DNA of 53,607 nt from CF-46 sp042408445 (GCA_042408445.1 JBHORC010000029.1:1-53607), one strand, 5' to 3'; numbered from the stretch's first letter, positions 17,656 to 26,162 are shown. Numbers and translations are program-made. Notes: generated by a model from the letters alone, not told the origin.

Positions 17656-18083
17656 CAGTCGATCGTGATCCGACCGTCGGGCCCGATCGGGAAGCCGGGG
17701 TTCCAGCAGATCTCCCAGGCGTGGCCATCCGGATCCGCGAAATAGCCGCCGTAGCCGAAGGGCAGCTCCGTGCCGGGCTTGAGGAGCGCGGCGCCGGCGG
17801 CGACCGCCTCGTCCAGGGCGGCATCGACGAGGGCCCGGGATTCCACGTTGATCGCGAGGGTGATCCCGCCGAACGAGCCACGGGTCGGCTCGAACAGCTG
17901 GGCGTCCTCGGCGAGGTCGTGCCAGCCGAAGATGCCGAGGTAGGAGTCGGCCGTCCGGAACCAGGCGATCTCGTTCATGGACGAGGCGCAGCGCTCCCAG
18001 CCGAGCGCCTCGTAGAACCGCACGGACCGCGCGACGTCCTCGACGCCGAGGGTGACGATGCTGACCCGAGCGGGAACGGTCAT
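17655..18083 (-). CDS. VOC (glyoxalase/bleomycin-resistance) family protein
   Basis: 142 residues with two beta-alpha-beta-beta-beta modules: VSIVTLGVEDVARSVRFYEALGWE at the start and GYGGYFADPDGHAWEICWNP at the end. The end motif carries the metal-ligand glutamate of E-I-C-W-N-P; of the other usual ligands, the first-module His is not obvious. This argues for a binding or altered role rather than glyoxalase I. The ATG overlaps the fdhA stop (ATGA) and the stop overlaps the next gene's ATG. Such tight coupling to fdhA is unusual. Confidence 0.85.
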   Translation of the reverse strand: MTVPARVSIVTLGVEDVARSVRFYEALGWERCASSMNEIAWFRTADSYLGIFGWHDLAEDAQLFEPTRGSFGGITLAINVESRALVDAALDEAVAAGAALLKPGTELPFGYGGYFADPDGHAWEICWNPGFPIGPDGRITID

Positions 18084-20053
18084 CAGTCGCCCGCTGCTCC
18101 CACCGCCGCCCGCGAGGCAGCTGCCGTGGATTCAGCGGTCGGGGCGGCACCGGTCCCATCCAGCTTCTCGATCCGGATGGCCGTTGCCTTGAACTCGGCG
18201 GTGCCGGACTTCGGGTCCGTCGCGTCGATCGTGAGCAGGTTCGTCGCGACGTCGTCCTGGAAGTGGAGCGTCATGAACGTGAGACCCGGCCGGAGGGATT
18301 CGTCGATCCGGATCGGCGCGTCGACCTGGCCACGGCGCGAGACGACGCGCACCCGCTCGCCGTCGACGAGGCCGTACGCCGCGGCGTCCTCGGGCGAGAT
18401 GTCGAGCGACTCGCGGCGCCGCAGCGGCGAGGTGTAGCCGCCGGTCTGCACGCCCGTGTTGTACGAGTCGAGCCGGCGCCCCGTCGTGAGGCGGATCGGG
18501 AAGTCGTCATCGAGCCGGTCCACCGGCGGATCGTGATCCACCGCGACGAACGGCACGCGGCTCCCCGGCACCGGGTTCTCCCAGAGGCGGCTGTGGAGGT
18601 ACAGCTCGCCCGGGTGGTCCTCGTCGTAGCACGGCCACTGGAGGCCGCCGAGCTTCTCGAGGCGCTCGTACGACATGCCCGCATGGACCGGCGACAGCGT
18701 GCGGAGCTCGTCCCAGGCGTCCTCCGGCGACTGCCAGCCCCAGTCGGCACCCATCCGCCGGGCGATCTCCTCGATGATCCAGAGGTCGTCGCGGGCCTCA
18801 CCGGGCGGGTCGAGCGCCTTCCGCACGCGCTGGACGCGTCGCTCCGAGTTCGTGACCGTGCCGTCGGTCTCCGCCCACGACGCCGCGGCCGGCAGGACGA
18901 CATCTGCCAGCTCGGCGGTCGCGGTCAGGAAGATGTCCTGGACGACCATGAAGTCACGGGTCGAGAGGAGGTGCTTCGCACGCTTCTGGTCGGCCTCGGA
19001 CTGGACCGGGTTCTCGCCGATCACGTAGAGCGCCTGGAGGTCGCCCCGCTCCATCGCGTCGAACATGCCCGAGAGATGCCAGCCGCGCTTCGGCGGAACG
19101 GCGACGCCCCACACCTCGTCGAACTTCGCCCGGAGCTCGTCGTTCTCGACGTGCTGGAACCCGGGCAGTCGGTCGGGCAGCGCCCCCATGTCGCCGCCAC
19201 CCTGGACGTTGTTCTGGCCGCGGAGGGGGTTCACGCCGCTGCCGTACCGGCCGACGTGGCCGGTCAGCAGCACGAGATCGATCAGGGCGAGGACATTGTC
19301 GACGGCGTTGTGGTGCTCCGTGATCCCGAGCGTCCAGCAGATCATCGCCTTGTCGGCCTTCGCGAACGCGTGGGCCAGATCGCGGATCGCGTCGGCGGGG
19401 ACGCCGGTCTCGCGCTCGGCGTACTCGAGCGTGTACGGCTCGACCTTCGTCCGGTATTCCTCGAAGCCCTCCGTCGCCCGGCCGATGAACCCCTCGTTCT
19501 CCAGGCCCGCGGCGATGATCTCGCGGCCCACGGCGTTCGCGAGGGCGATGTCACTTCCGACATCGAGCCCGAGCCAGACATCCGCCCATTCGGCGCTGCT
19601 CGTCCGGCGCGGGTCGACCGCGTACAGCCGGGCGCCGTTCCGCACGCCGCGCAGGAGGTGGTGGAAGAAGATCGGATGCGTCTCGCGGGCGTTGCTGCCC
19701 CACAGGACGATCAGGTCCGTCTCTTCGACCTCACGATATGAACTTGTGCCGCCACCGGCACCGAACACGGTCGCCAGACCGGCGACGCTCGGGGCGTGTC
19801 AGGTGCGGTTGCAGCTGTCGATGTTGTTGCTGCCCAGCACGGCCCGGCTGAACTTCTGCGCCGCGAAGTTGACCTCGTTGGTCGCCTTCGAGCACGAGAA
19901 GACCCCGAACGTCGTCGAGCCGTGGGCGGCCTTGGCCGCCTCGAAGCCCGCGACGACCCGGGTGAGGGCCTCGTCCCAGCTCGCGGGGCGCAGCGGTGCG
20001 TCCTTCGAGTCGCGGACGAGGGGCTGGGTCAGGCGAACGTAGTCCTTCGGCAC
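18083..20053 (-). CDS. fdhA: Selenocysteine formate dehydrogenase catalytic subunit (lacks N-terminal [4Fe-4S] domain)
   Basis: The molybdopterin (bis-MGD) catalytic subunit, 656 residues including selenocysteine. An in-frame TGA at 19801-19799 lies in CNRT-U-HAPSVAGL, matching the CARV-U-HGPSVAGL active site of known formate dehydrogenases. The Sec residue is number 85, followed by the conserved His86, and the essential Arg is in PLRGQNNVQGGGDMG. The C-terminal MGD-binding domain includes TTGRRLDSYNTGVQT. GTG 20053 follows AGGAGG with a 7-nt spacer. The sequence starts at RLTQPLVR...PASWDEAL, so the usual N-terminal CxxCxxxC...C domain is absent. That domain is found at the end of the 13667-14749 product. 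The gene would be split at the TGA by automatic annotation. Confidence 0.95.
19761..19801 (-). promoter_or_regulatory. Bacterial SECIS element of fdhA
   Basis: Downstream of the UGA (19801-19799) the mRNA forms a perfect 6-bp stem GTCGCC/GGCGAC (19786-19781 and 19775-19770) capped by the loop GGTCT. An outer CCGA/TCGG stem lies below an internal loop. The loop sequence and its 18-nt distance from the UGA match the E. coli fdhF element as I recall it. This is the SelB-binding site. Confidence 0.9.
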
Positions 20054-20133
20054 TCGCGTGCCTCCTGCGGAGGGTTGGCTCCCGGAGTCTACGACGCACC
20101 GACTGCGAAGGAGGCACGCCTCGTTCCCACGCC

Positions 20134-20808
20134 TCAGTCCAGGGGCGTCCGGACGTCGCGGCGGGCCTGGCGGACGATCGCGATGAACTCGCGGAGATGA
20201 GCGACCGGCCGGATGTGCGACGGCGCGCCGGCGTAGATCGTCCGGATCGGCACCCAGGCGATCGTGCCGCCCATCCGGATGCAGGTCGTGATCTGCTCGA
20301 CCTCGAACGCGAAGCCCTGCTGATCGCTCGCCAGCGTTGCCTCGGCGAGCCGCCGCGAGACGAGCCGGAAGCCGGACTGGTTGTCCGGGATGTCGCGACC
20401 CACCGCCCAGGAGAACGCGCGCCGGCCGAGCTCGTTGGACAGGCGGCGGATCGGCGGCATCGTCCGGAACCGGCGGGCACCGATGACGAGGTCCGGCGAC
20501 GGTCCCGTTCCCGCGGCCGCGAGGAGCTTCGGGATCTCGGCGGGATCGTGCTGGCCGTCGGCATCGAGCGTGAGGATGGCGTCCGCGCCGTCCGCGATCG
20601 CCCGCCGGAACCCGGTCCGGAGCGCGGCGCCCTTCCCCTGGTTCGGCCGCTGCTCGATCACGGTTGCGCCGACGGCGCGCGCGACGTCCGCCGTCGCGTC
20701 GCTCGAGCCGTCGTCGACGACGAGGACCGGCAGGTGCTCGCGGGCCGCCGCGATCACGGCCGCGATCCGCGGCGCCTCGTCGTGCGCCGGGATCAGCGCG
20801 ACGATCAC
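20134..20808 (-). CDS. Family 2 glycosyltransferase (dolichol-phosphate mannosyltransferase-like)
   Basis: 224 residues of a GT-A catalytic domain only. It has IVALIPAHDEAPRI, LVVDDGSSDAT (nucleotide-binding Asp), RPNQGKGAALRTGF, the metal-binding LDADGQHD and the later DNQSGFRL. No membrane segments are present, as in bacterial DPM1-like enzymes that act on polyprenyl phosphate. The GTG start overlaps the selD stop by GTGA. No link to selenium is known, so this is probably a passenger gene. Confidence 0.9.
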   Translation of the reverse strand: MIVALIPAHDEAPRIAAVIAAAREHLPVLVVDDGSSDATADVARAVGATVIEQRPNQGKGAALRTGFRRAIADGADAILTLDADGQHDPAEIPKLLAAAGTGPSPDLVIGARRFRTMPPIRRLSNELGRRAFSWAVGRDIPDNQSGFRLVSRRLAEATLASDQQGFAFEVEQITTCIRMGGTIAWVPIRTIYAGAPSHIRPVAHLREFIAIVRQARRDVRTPLD

Positions 20809-21869
20809 GCGAGCCGAACGCTCGGCTCGGCTCCGCTTGCGACCGGGTCGACGTGGCCGACGATCCAGTGCTCCACGCCACGAGCGTCGAGGGCGTCGCG
20901 GACGCCCACCAGCCGATCCGCCGGAACCGCCGCGAGGAGACCGCCCGACGTCTGGGGATCGTGAGCGAGGGTGACCAGCGCCGGGTCGACGTCGGGGTCC
21001 TGCAGCAGTGAGCCCGCGACGAACCGGCGGTTGTGGCGTGCGCCGCCCGTCTCGACGCCACCGGCCGCGAGCTCCAGGGCGCCGTGGAGCGCGGGCAGGG
21101 CCGCCGCCTCGAACGCGAACGACGTCCCCGACGCCCGGGCCATCTCGAGCCCGTGGCCGAGGAGCCCGAAGCCCGTCACGTCTGTCGCACCCGCGACGCC
21201 GTGCCTGACGAGCACCTCGCTGGCGGCCTGGTTCAGGCGCCGCATCTGGTCGATGGCTGCGGCGAGGTCATCCGGACGGCTGCGGCCCCGGCGGTTGCCG
21301 CTCACGAGCAGCCCGGTCCCGAGCCGCTTCGTGAGGATCAGGGTGTCGCCGGGTCGCGCGCCGCCTTTTCGGAGCAGGCGGGCGGGGTGAGCCGCGCCGA
21401 TCGCGGCAAGGCCGTATTTCGGCTCCGGGTCGCGGATCGTGTGGCCGCCCGCGAGGACCCCGCCGGCCTCGCGCACCTTCGAGGCCGCGCCGTCGAACAC
21501 GGCCGCGAGCACGTCCCGTGGCAGCTCCTCGGGAAACGCCGCGATCGAGAGGGCGAAGAGGACGCGGCCACCCATCGCGAACACGTCGCTCAGCGCGTTC
21601 GCGGCCGCGATCTCGCCGAACGTCCGCGCGTCGTCGACGAGCGGCGGGAAGAAGTCCAGCGTGCCGATGATCGCGAGCTCGTCGGTGATCCGGTAGGCGG
21701 CTGCGTCGTCGGCCGGCGCAAGACCCGCGATCAGCTCGTCGGGGTCGTCGGCCCCGCCGCGGAGCCCGGCCAGCGCATCGTTGAGCAGGTCGGCACCGAG
21801 CTTTGCCGCGCATCCGCCGCAGTCTGTGAGATCGGTCAGGCGGAAGGGCGGAAGCGTGACGGCGGCCAT
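20805..21869 (-). CDS. selD: Selenide, water dikinase (selenophosphate synthase)
   Basis: 354 residues. SelD makes selenophosphate, the selenium donor for Sec-tRNA, from selenide and ATP. The active-site motif is DCGGCAAKLG with Cys20 and Lys23 (the C-x-x-K spacing of the family); it is the cysteine version, not a selenoprotein. Further marks are PADDAAAY, LDFFPPLVDD, ANALSDVFAMGG, GGHTIRDPEPKYG, DVTGFGLLGH and DPQTSGGLL. It is divergent from tRNA-Sec, with 148 bp between the genes, and has a leaderless-type promoter. Confidence 0.97.
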   Translation of the reverse strand: MAAVTLPPFRLTDLTDCGGCAAKLGADLLNDALAGLRGGADDPDELIAGLAPADDAAAYRITDELAIIGTLDFFPPLVDDARTFGEIAAANALSDVFAMGGRVLFALSIAAFPEELPRDVLAAVFDGAASKVREAGGVLAGGHTIRDPEPKYGLAAIGAAHPARLLRKGGARPGDTLILTKRLGTGLLVSGNRRGRSRPDDLAAAIDQMRRLNQAASEVLVRHGVAGATDVTGFGLLGHGLEMARASGTSFAFEAAALPALHGALELAAGGVETGGARHNRRFVAGSLLQDPDVDPALVTLAHDPQTSGGLLAAVPADRLVGVRDALDARGVEHWIVGHVDPVASGAEPSVRLA

Positions 21870-21875
21870 CGGCGG

Positions 21876-21881
21876 ATTCTA
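21876..21881 (-). promoter_or_regulatory. Leaderless-type -10 element (selD)
   Basis: On the minus strand TAGAAT ends 6 nt before the selD ATG (21869). Confidence 0.55.
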
Positions 21882-21956
21882 GGCGGGCGGCCCCGGGACG
21901 GCGAGCGGCGAGCCGGGTGGTCGGGACCGGGACGGGGGGGCGGCGATTCCGACGCT

Positions 21957-21997
21957 GGCCGAAGCGCGATCCGGACGCCGGCCGAAGCGCGATCCGG
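21957..21997 (+). repeat. 18-bp direct repeat upstream of tRNA-Sec
   Basis: GGCCGAAGCGCGATCCGG occurs at 21957-21974 and again at 21980-21997, separated by 5 nt and ending 7 nt before the tRNA-Sec -10 element. It lies in the -15 to -55 region, where an activator or a duplicated -35 area could sit. Confidence 0.75.
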
Positions 21998-22004
21998 CCC
22001 GCGC

Positions 22005-22010
22005 TACCAT
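22005..22010 (+). promoter_or_regulatory. -10 element for tRNA-Sec
   Basis: TACCAT ends 7 nt before G1 of the mature tRNA, so transcription should start on or one base before the first tRNA nucleotide. Confidence 0.5.
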
Positions 22011-22017
22011 CGGCCAC

Positions 22018-22114
22018 GGGAGCGGAGGGGTCCCGGTGGGCCCCCCGGTCTTCAAAACCGGTGACGCGGCGCTCGGCGTCGCGTGGTGGGTTCGACTCCC
22101 ATGCGCTCCCGCCA
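22018..22114 (+). tRNA. selC: tRNA-Sec (anticodon TCA)
   Basis: All special features of selenocysteine tRNA are present. The acceptor arm is of the 8-bp type (GGGAGCGG with GCGCTCCC; seven Watson-Crick pairs plus a G-G at the inner end). The D-stem has 6 bp (GGGGTC/GGCCCC). The anticodon loop CTTCAAA has TCA at 22052-22054. The long variable arm has stem GACGC/GCGTC, and the T-arm is GTGGG-TTCGACT-CCCAT. Discriminator G22111 is followed by an encoded CCA (22112-22114). selA begins 15 nt later. Confidence 0.97.
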
Positions 22115-22128
22115 CAGCCGGAGGTTCG

Positions 22129-23526
22129 ATGACGACGACCGAGCGCGCGAGGCCACCGAGCGTGGACCGGGTGCTCGCCGCCGTTCACGCGCTTCGCCTT
22201 GGGGGCGTCGGCGCCGGGGCCGAGCCGGATCACGAGGCCGTCGTCGCGGTGGTTCGTGACGTCCTCGTCGCGGAGCGGGCGACCATCGCGGCCGGAGGCA
22301 TCCCGTCGTCCGTGGAGACACTCGCCGCCGCGGTCGACCATCGCCTGGCGTCCTTCGCCGCGGCTCCGCCCATCGCAGCGATCAACGGGACGGGCGTGCT
22401 CATCCACACGAACCTGGGCCGTGCGCCATGGCCCCAGGAGGCGATCGCCGCTGCCCGCAACGCCGCCGGCAGCCTGCTCCTGGAGCTCGACCGGTCGAGT
22501 GGTCGGCGGGGAGCCCGCTTCCGGCTCGCCGAGGAGCACCTCATCGCCCTCACCGCCGCCGACGACGCGCTCGTGACGAACAACAACGCTGCTGGGCTTG
22601 CCCTCGCCGTCGGCCTGGCCGGGCGCGGCCGGGGCGTGGCCGTGTCCCGCGGTGAGCTGGTCGAGATCGGTGGCGGGGTCCGCATTCCGGAGATCGTCCG
22701 CCGTGCCGGGGCTCGGCTGGTCGAGGTCGGGACGACGAATCGAACGCGGACGAGCGACTTCGAAGCGCCACTGGCTGATGGCGCGGCGCGCATCGTGCTC
22801 CGGGTGCATCCGTCGAACTTCAGCCAATCGGGCTTTGTCGAGCGACCGGATGCGCGCGGCGTGGCCGAGCTGGCCCACCGTCACGGCGCGATCGTCGTCG
22901 ACGATCTGGGCTCCGGAGCCCTCCTGCCGACGGAGCGATTCGGTCTCGCTCACGAGCCGACCCCGGCGGAGCGCCTCGCCGACGGCGCGGATCTCGTCAC
23001 GTTCAGCGGCGACAAGCTCGTCGGCGGACCGCAGGCCGGGTTCGTCGTCGGCCGCGCCGACCTGGTTGCGCGCCTGCGACGCGACCCGTTGTCCCGGTCG
23101 ATGCGGCCGGACAAGGTGACGCTCGCCGCGGTCGCCGCCACGCTCGGGCTGTACCGGGCCGGTCTCGCCACCGAGCGCATCCCGGTCTGGCGGATGATCG
23201 CCGCGCCGGTCGAGGAGCTCCGTGCGCGCGCGGCGACCATCGCCGAGGTCGTCGGCACGCGCGCCACCGCGGTCGAAACGGAGGCGACGATCGGCGGCGG
23301 CAGCCTTCCGGGCGAGACCCTGCCGTCGATCGCGGTGTCCGTGACGCCGGGGCGGCGACAGTCCGCCGAGCGGCTCCTTGGCGCCTTGCGACTGGGCCAG
23401 CCCGCGGTCGTCGGGCGCATCGAGCGCGACCGCGTCCTCATCGATCTTCGAACGGTGGAGCCGGAGCGGGACGACGACCTCGTGCGGGCGCTGCGAGCTG
23501 CGGTCGGCGCGGAGCCGCCGGCGTGA
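22129..23526 (+). CDS. selA: L-seryl-tRNA(Sec) selenium transferase
   Basis: 465 residues, the normal SelA length. SelA converts Ser-tRNA(Sec) to Sec-tRNA(Sec) with selenophosphate. It is a fold-type I PLP enzyme with the PLP lysine at Lys296 in TFSGDKLVGGPQAG. Other marks are INGTGVLIHTNLGRAP, NNNAAGLAL, SRGELVEIGGGVRIPEI and VGTTNRT. The start is the ATG at 22129 with GGAGG just upstream, 15 nt after tRNA-Sec, so the tRNA and selA probably share a transcript. selB overlaps by 4 bp. Confidence 0.97.
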   Translation: MTTTERARPPSVDRVLAAVHALRLGGVGAGAEPDHEAVVAVVRDVLVAERATIAAGGIPSSVETLAAAVDHRLASFAAAPPIAAINGTGVLIHTNLGRAPWPQEAIAAARNAAGSLLLELDRSSGRRGARFRLAEEHLIALTAADDALVTNNNAAGLALAVGLAGRGRGVAVSRGELVEIGGGVRIPEIVRRAGARLVEVGTTNRTRTSDFEAPLADGAARIVLRVHPSNFSQSGFVERPDARGVAELAHRHGAIVVDDLGSGALLPTERFGLAHEPTPAERLADGADLVTFSGDKLVGGPQAGFVVGRADLVARLRRDPLSRSMRPDKVTLAAVAATLGLYRAGLATERIPVWRMIAAPVEELRARAATIAEVVGTRATAVETEATIGGGSLPGETLPSIAVSVTPGRRQSAERLLGALRLGQPAVVGRIERDRVLIDLRTVEPERDDDLVRALRAAVGAEPPA

Positions 23527-25445
23527 CCGTCGTCATCGGGACGGCCGGCCACATCGACCACGGCAAGACGACGCTGCTCCGAGCGCTGACCGGCATGGAC
23601 GCCGACCGGCTGCCCGAGGAGCAGGCGCGCGGCATGACGATCGATGTGGGCTACGCCCACGTCACTCTCGAGGATGGGACCGAGCTCGACTTCGTCGACG
23701 TCCCGGGGCACGACCGGCTCGTGGGCAACATGCTCGTCGGGGCGGGCGAGATCGACGCGGCGCTCATCGTCGTCGCTGCCGACGACGGGCCGCGCGCCCA
23801 GACGCTCGAGCACCTCGAGATCCTTGATGCGCTCGGCGTCAGCGATGGAGTCGTGGCCATCACGAAGGCCGACCTCGCCGACCCGGACGGGTTGACCGCC
23901 GTCGAAGGAGCCGTGCGCGCGCTTGTCGATCGGACGACGCTCCGTGGGGCGGCGGTCGTTCCCGTCTCGGCCGCCAACGGCGCAGGGGTCGACGAGCTGC
24001 GGGCGGCCCTCGTCGAGATCCGCGACCGCGTGGCGCGTCGGCCGCACGACGACCCGGGGGACCTGGACGACAACACCGGCGTCCCGACCACGCCGGACGC
24101 GCGCCTCGCGATCGATCGCGTCTTCTCGATCCGGGGCCGTGGGACGGTCGTGACCGGGACGCTCCGAGGTGGCGACGTTTCGTGCGGCGCAAGTCTCCGC
24201 GTCGTCCCCGGGCCGCGGGGGGCGTCCGTGCGGGTCCGCGAGGTCCAGGTCCACGGTCGGACCGTCGAGACCGCCGGGCCCGGCCGCGTCGCCCTGAATG
24301 TCGCGGTCGGCGGCGACACGATCTCCCTCGAGCGCGGCCACGTCCTGACCTCCGGCTCGGGGATTCTCGCGAGCGACCGGATCCTCGTCACGCTCGGGCC
24401 CGTCGCGAACCTCGCCGCGCCCCTCGGGCAGGGCGGGGGCACCCTTCCCCCGGACCGGGCGAAGGTGCTCGTCCACGTGGGGACCACGCACGCGAACGGC
24501 ACGGTGAGCCGAACGGGTCGCGACGCGGTCGCGCTGGGCGACGAGGCCACCGCTGTGCTCCGCCTCGACGAACCCGTTGCGGTCGCGCCCGGCGACCGGT
24601 TTGTCGTGAGACGCCCCTCGCCCGCGGCAACGCTTGCCGGCGGTCGCGTCCTGGATCCGGAGCCGCCACGTGGCGTCGCTCGGCGCCGGGCGACGCGAGA
24701 ACGCATCGCCGCCTTGGCCGCCGCGCCGCCGTCGTCACCCGCGTGGCGAGCGGCGCGCCTCGAGCTTCACGGCGTCGTCGTCGGTGCCGCGGTCGAGGCC
24801 GCACCCGGTGTCATCGACGCGATCGACGAGGCCATCGTCGACGCGGCGACCAACGACGACACGCGGACCGCCGAGCTGATCGAGGCCGGTCGCCGCACCG
24901 TTCGCCGGCTCGTCGGCCCGATCGACGCTGCGGGATCCGGGCAGCCTCGTTCCTCCGCGACCTCGCCGGTCAGCCGCCTCGTGGCCGCTCGGATCGAGGC
25001 GCTCGCCGCGGCCGGAACGATCGTCCGGGACGGCGACCGGTTTCGGCTTCCCGGGCGCGCAGCTGCCGCCCCCACGCCGGAGCTCCTGGCGGCGATGGAT
25101 CGCCTGGTCGCAGCGCTGTCCGTCGTGGCGCCGCCGCCGCTGCGCGAGGCGGCTCGCGCCGCGGGCTGCCCCGACGCGGGGATCCGCCTCCTCGAGGCTT
25201 CGAACCGGATCGTCCGGCTCGACGACGATCTCGCCTGGTCCGCTTCGGCCTACGCCGATCTGACGGAGCGGGCGCTCGAGATGGCCGCTCGCGAGCCGCT
25301 CACACCCGCGGCGTTCCGGGACGCGACCGGCACGAGCCGGAAGTATGTGATGGTCGTGCTCGAGGACCTCGGCCGCCGGGCGATCCTCGCCCGCACGCCG
25401 GCCGGCCACGTGCCGGGATCGCGCGCCGCGGTCCGCGTTCGGTGA
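23523..25445 (+). CDS. selB: Selenocysteine-specific elongation factor
   Basis: 640 residues. The N-terminal GTPase has G1 GHIDHGKT (9-16), G3 DVPGHDR and G4 TKAD, followed by EF-Tu-like beta-barrels (RVFSIRGRGTVVTGTL). The C-terminal third consists of winged helices that bind the bSECIS hairpin, ending in FRDATGTSRKYVMVVLEDL. It brings Sec-tRNA to the UGA of fdhA. GTG 23523 overlaps selA (GTGA) and the stop overlaps mobA (GTGA). Confidence 0.97.
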   Translation: MTVVIGTAGHIDHGKTTLLRALTGMDADRLPEEQARGMTIDVGYAHVTLEDGTELDFVDVPGHDRLVGNMLVGAGEIDAALIVVAADDGPRAQTLEHLEILDALGVSDGVVAITKADLADPDGLTAVEGAVRALVDRTTLRGAAVVPVSAANGAGVDELRAALVEIRDRVARRPHDDPGDLDDNTGVPTTPDARLAIDRVFSIRGRGTVVTGTLRGGDVSCGASLRVVPGPRGASVRVREVQVHGRTVETAGPGRVALNVAVGGDTISLERGHVLTSGSGILASDRILVTLGPVANLAAPLGQGGGTLPPDRAKVLVHVGTTHANGTVSRTGRDAVALGDEATAVLRLDEPVAVAPGDRFVVRRPSPAATLAGGRVLDPEPPRGVARRRATRERIAALAAAPPSSPAWRAARLELHGVVVGAAVEAAPGVIDAIDEAIVDAATNDDTRTAELIEAGRRTVRRLVGPIDAAGSGQPRSSATSPVSRLVAARIEALAAAGTIVRDGDRFRLPGRAAAAPTPELLAAMDRLVAALSVVAPPPLREAARAAGCPDAGIRLLEASNRIVRLDDDLAWSASAYADLTERALEMAAREPLTPAAFRDATGTSRKYVMVVLEDLGRRAILARTPAGHVPGSRAAVRVR

Positions 25446-26053
25446 CGACGCCCTCCCGCGGGATCGCGGGAGTCACGGGGATCGTGCTCGCCGGGGGCCG
25501 TTCGAGCCGGTTCGGATCGGACAAGCTCATCGCGGAGGTCGATGGCCGGACGCTGCTCGAGCGGTCCGCGCACGCCGTCGCGACGATCGCCACGGAGCTG
25601 ATCATCGTCACGGCGCCCGGCGACGACCGACCACTGCCGGCCGTGGACGTTCCGGTTCATCGGGTCGAGGACGCGGAAGCGTTCGGTGGGCCGCTCGTCG
25701 GTCTCCGCGGAGGCCTGGAGATTGCTCTCGAGCCGATCGTCGTCGTCGTCGCGGGCGACATGCCGTCGATCGTGCCGGAGGTGCTCGCTGCGCTCGTGCG
25801 GGCTCTGGAAGCGTCACCGGCCAGCGCGGCCGCGGCGCTGGAAACCGGAGGCAGACTCGTCCCGCTGCCCGCGGCGCTCCGGACGAGCGCCGCGAGCGAC
25901 GCGGTGACCCGGCTCCTCGCGGACGGCGAGCGCCGGTTGCGGGCGGTCTTCGAACGCCTGCCGACCCGGCTCCTCAGCGAGATGGAGTGGCATCCGCTGG
26001 ACCCGGACGGGCGGACCCTGCGTGACGTCGACGTTCCGGCCGATCTCGGCTGA
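25442..26053 (+). CDS. mobA: Molybdenum cofactor guanylyltransferase
   Basis: 203 residues. MobA attaches GMP to molybdopterin, giving the MGD form that formate dehydrogenase needs. It shows the nucleotide-binding signature IVLAGGRSSRFGSDK, then GPLVGLRGGLE and the metal-binding VVAGDMPSI. GTG 25442 overlaps the selB stop by GTGA. Its placement ties Sec insertion and bis-MGD supply for the same enzyme into one operon. No other molybdopterin synthesis genes are in the window. Confidence 0.9.
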   Translation: MTTPSRGIAGVTGIVLAGGRSSRFGSDKLIAEVDGRTLLERSAHAVATIATELIIVTAPGDDRPLPAVDVPVHRVEDAEAFGGPLVGLRGGLEIALEPIVVVVAGDMPSIVPEVLAALVRALEASPASAAAALETGGRLVPLPAALRTSAASDAVTRLLADGERRLRAVFERLPTRLLSEMEWHPLDPDGRTLRDVDVPADLG

Positions 26054-26101
26054 CGGCGGGCCTGGCTCGACCCCGGCAGAGAGACCGCCGCCGAAACGCG
26101 A

Positions 26102-26133
26102 CGAACGCGTCCGCCGGAGGACGGACGCGTTCG
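26102..26133. terminator. Terminator hairpin after the sel-mobA operon
   Basis: A perfect 12-bp stem (CGAACGCGTCCG at 26102-26113, CGGACGCGTTCG at 26122-26133) with an 8-nt loop, followed by TTCTT. It lies between two convergent genes and can serve both. Confidence 0.75.
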
Positions 26134-26162
26134 TTCTTGAAGTGGGACGGACGGGCTGGCGT

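Noticed and set aside
19799..20053. A short stand-alone gene ending at the TGA before the fdhA body
   Set aside because: The TGA is in the exact active-site context of selenocysteine formate dehydrogenases, is followed by a bSECIS hairpin, and the sel genes are next door; it is one gene.
20805..21869. SelD as a second selenoprotein
   Set aside because: The catalytic position is an ordinary cysteine codon and no in-frame TGA is needed.
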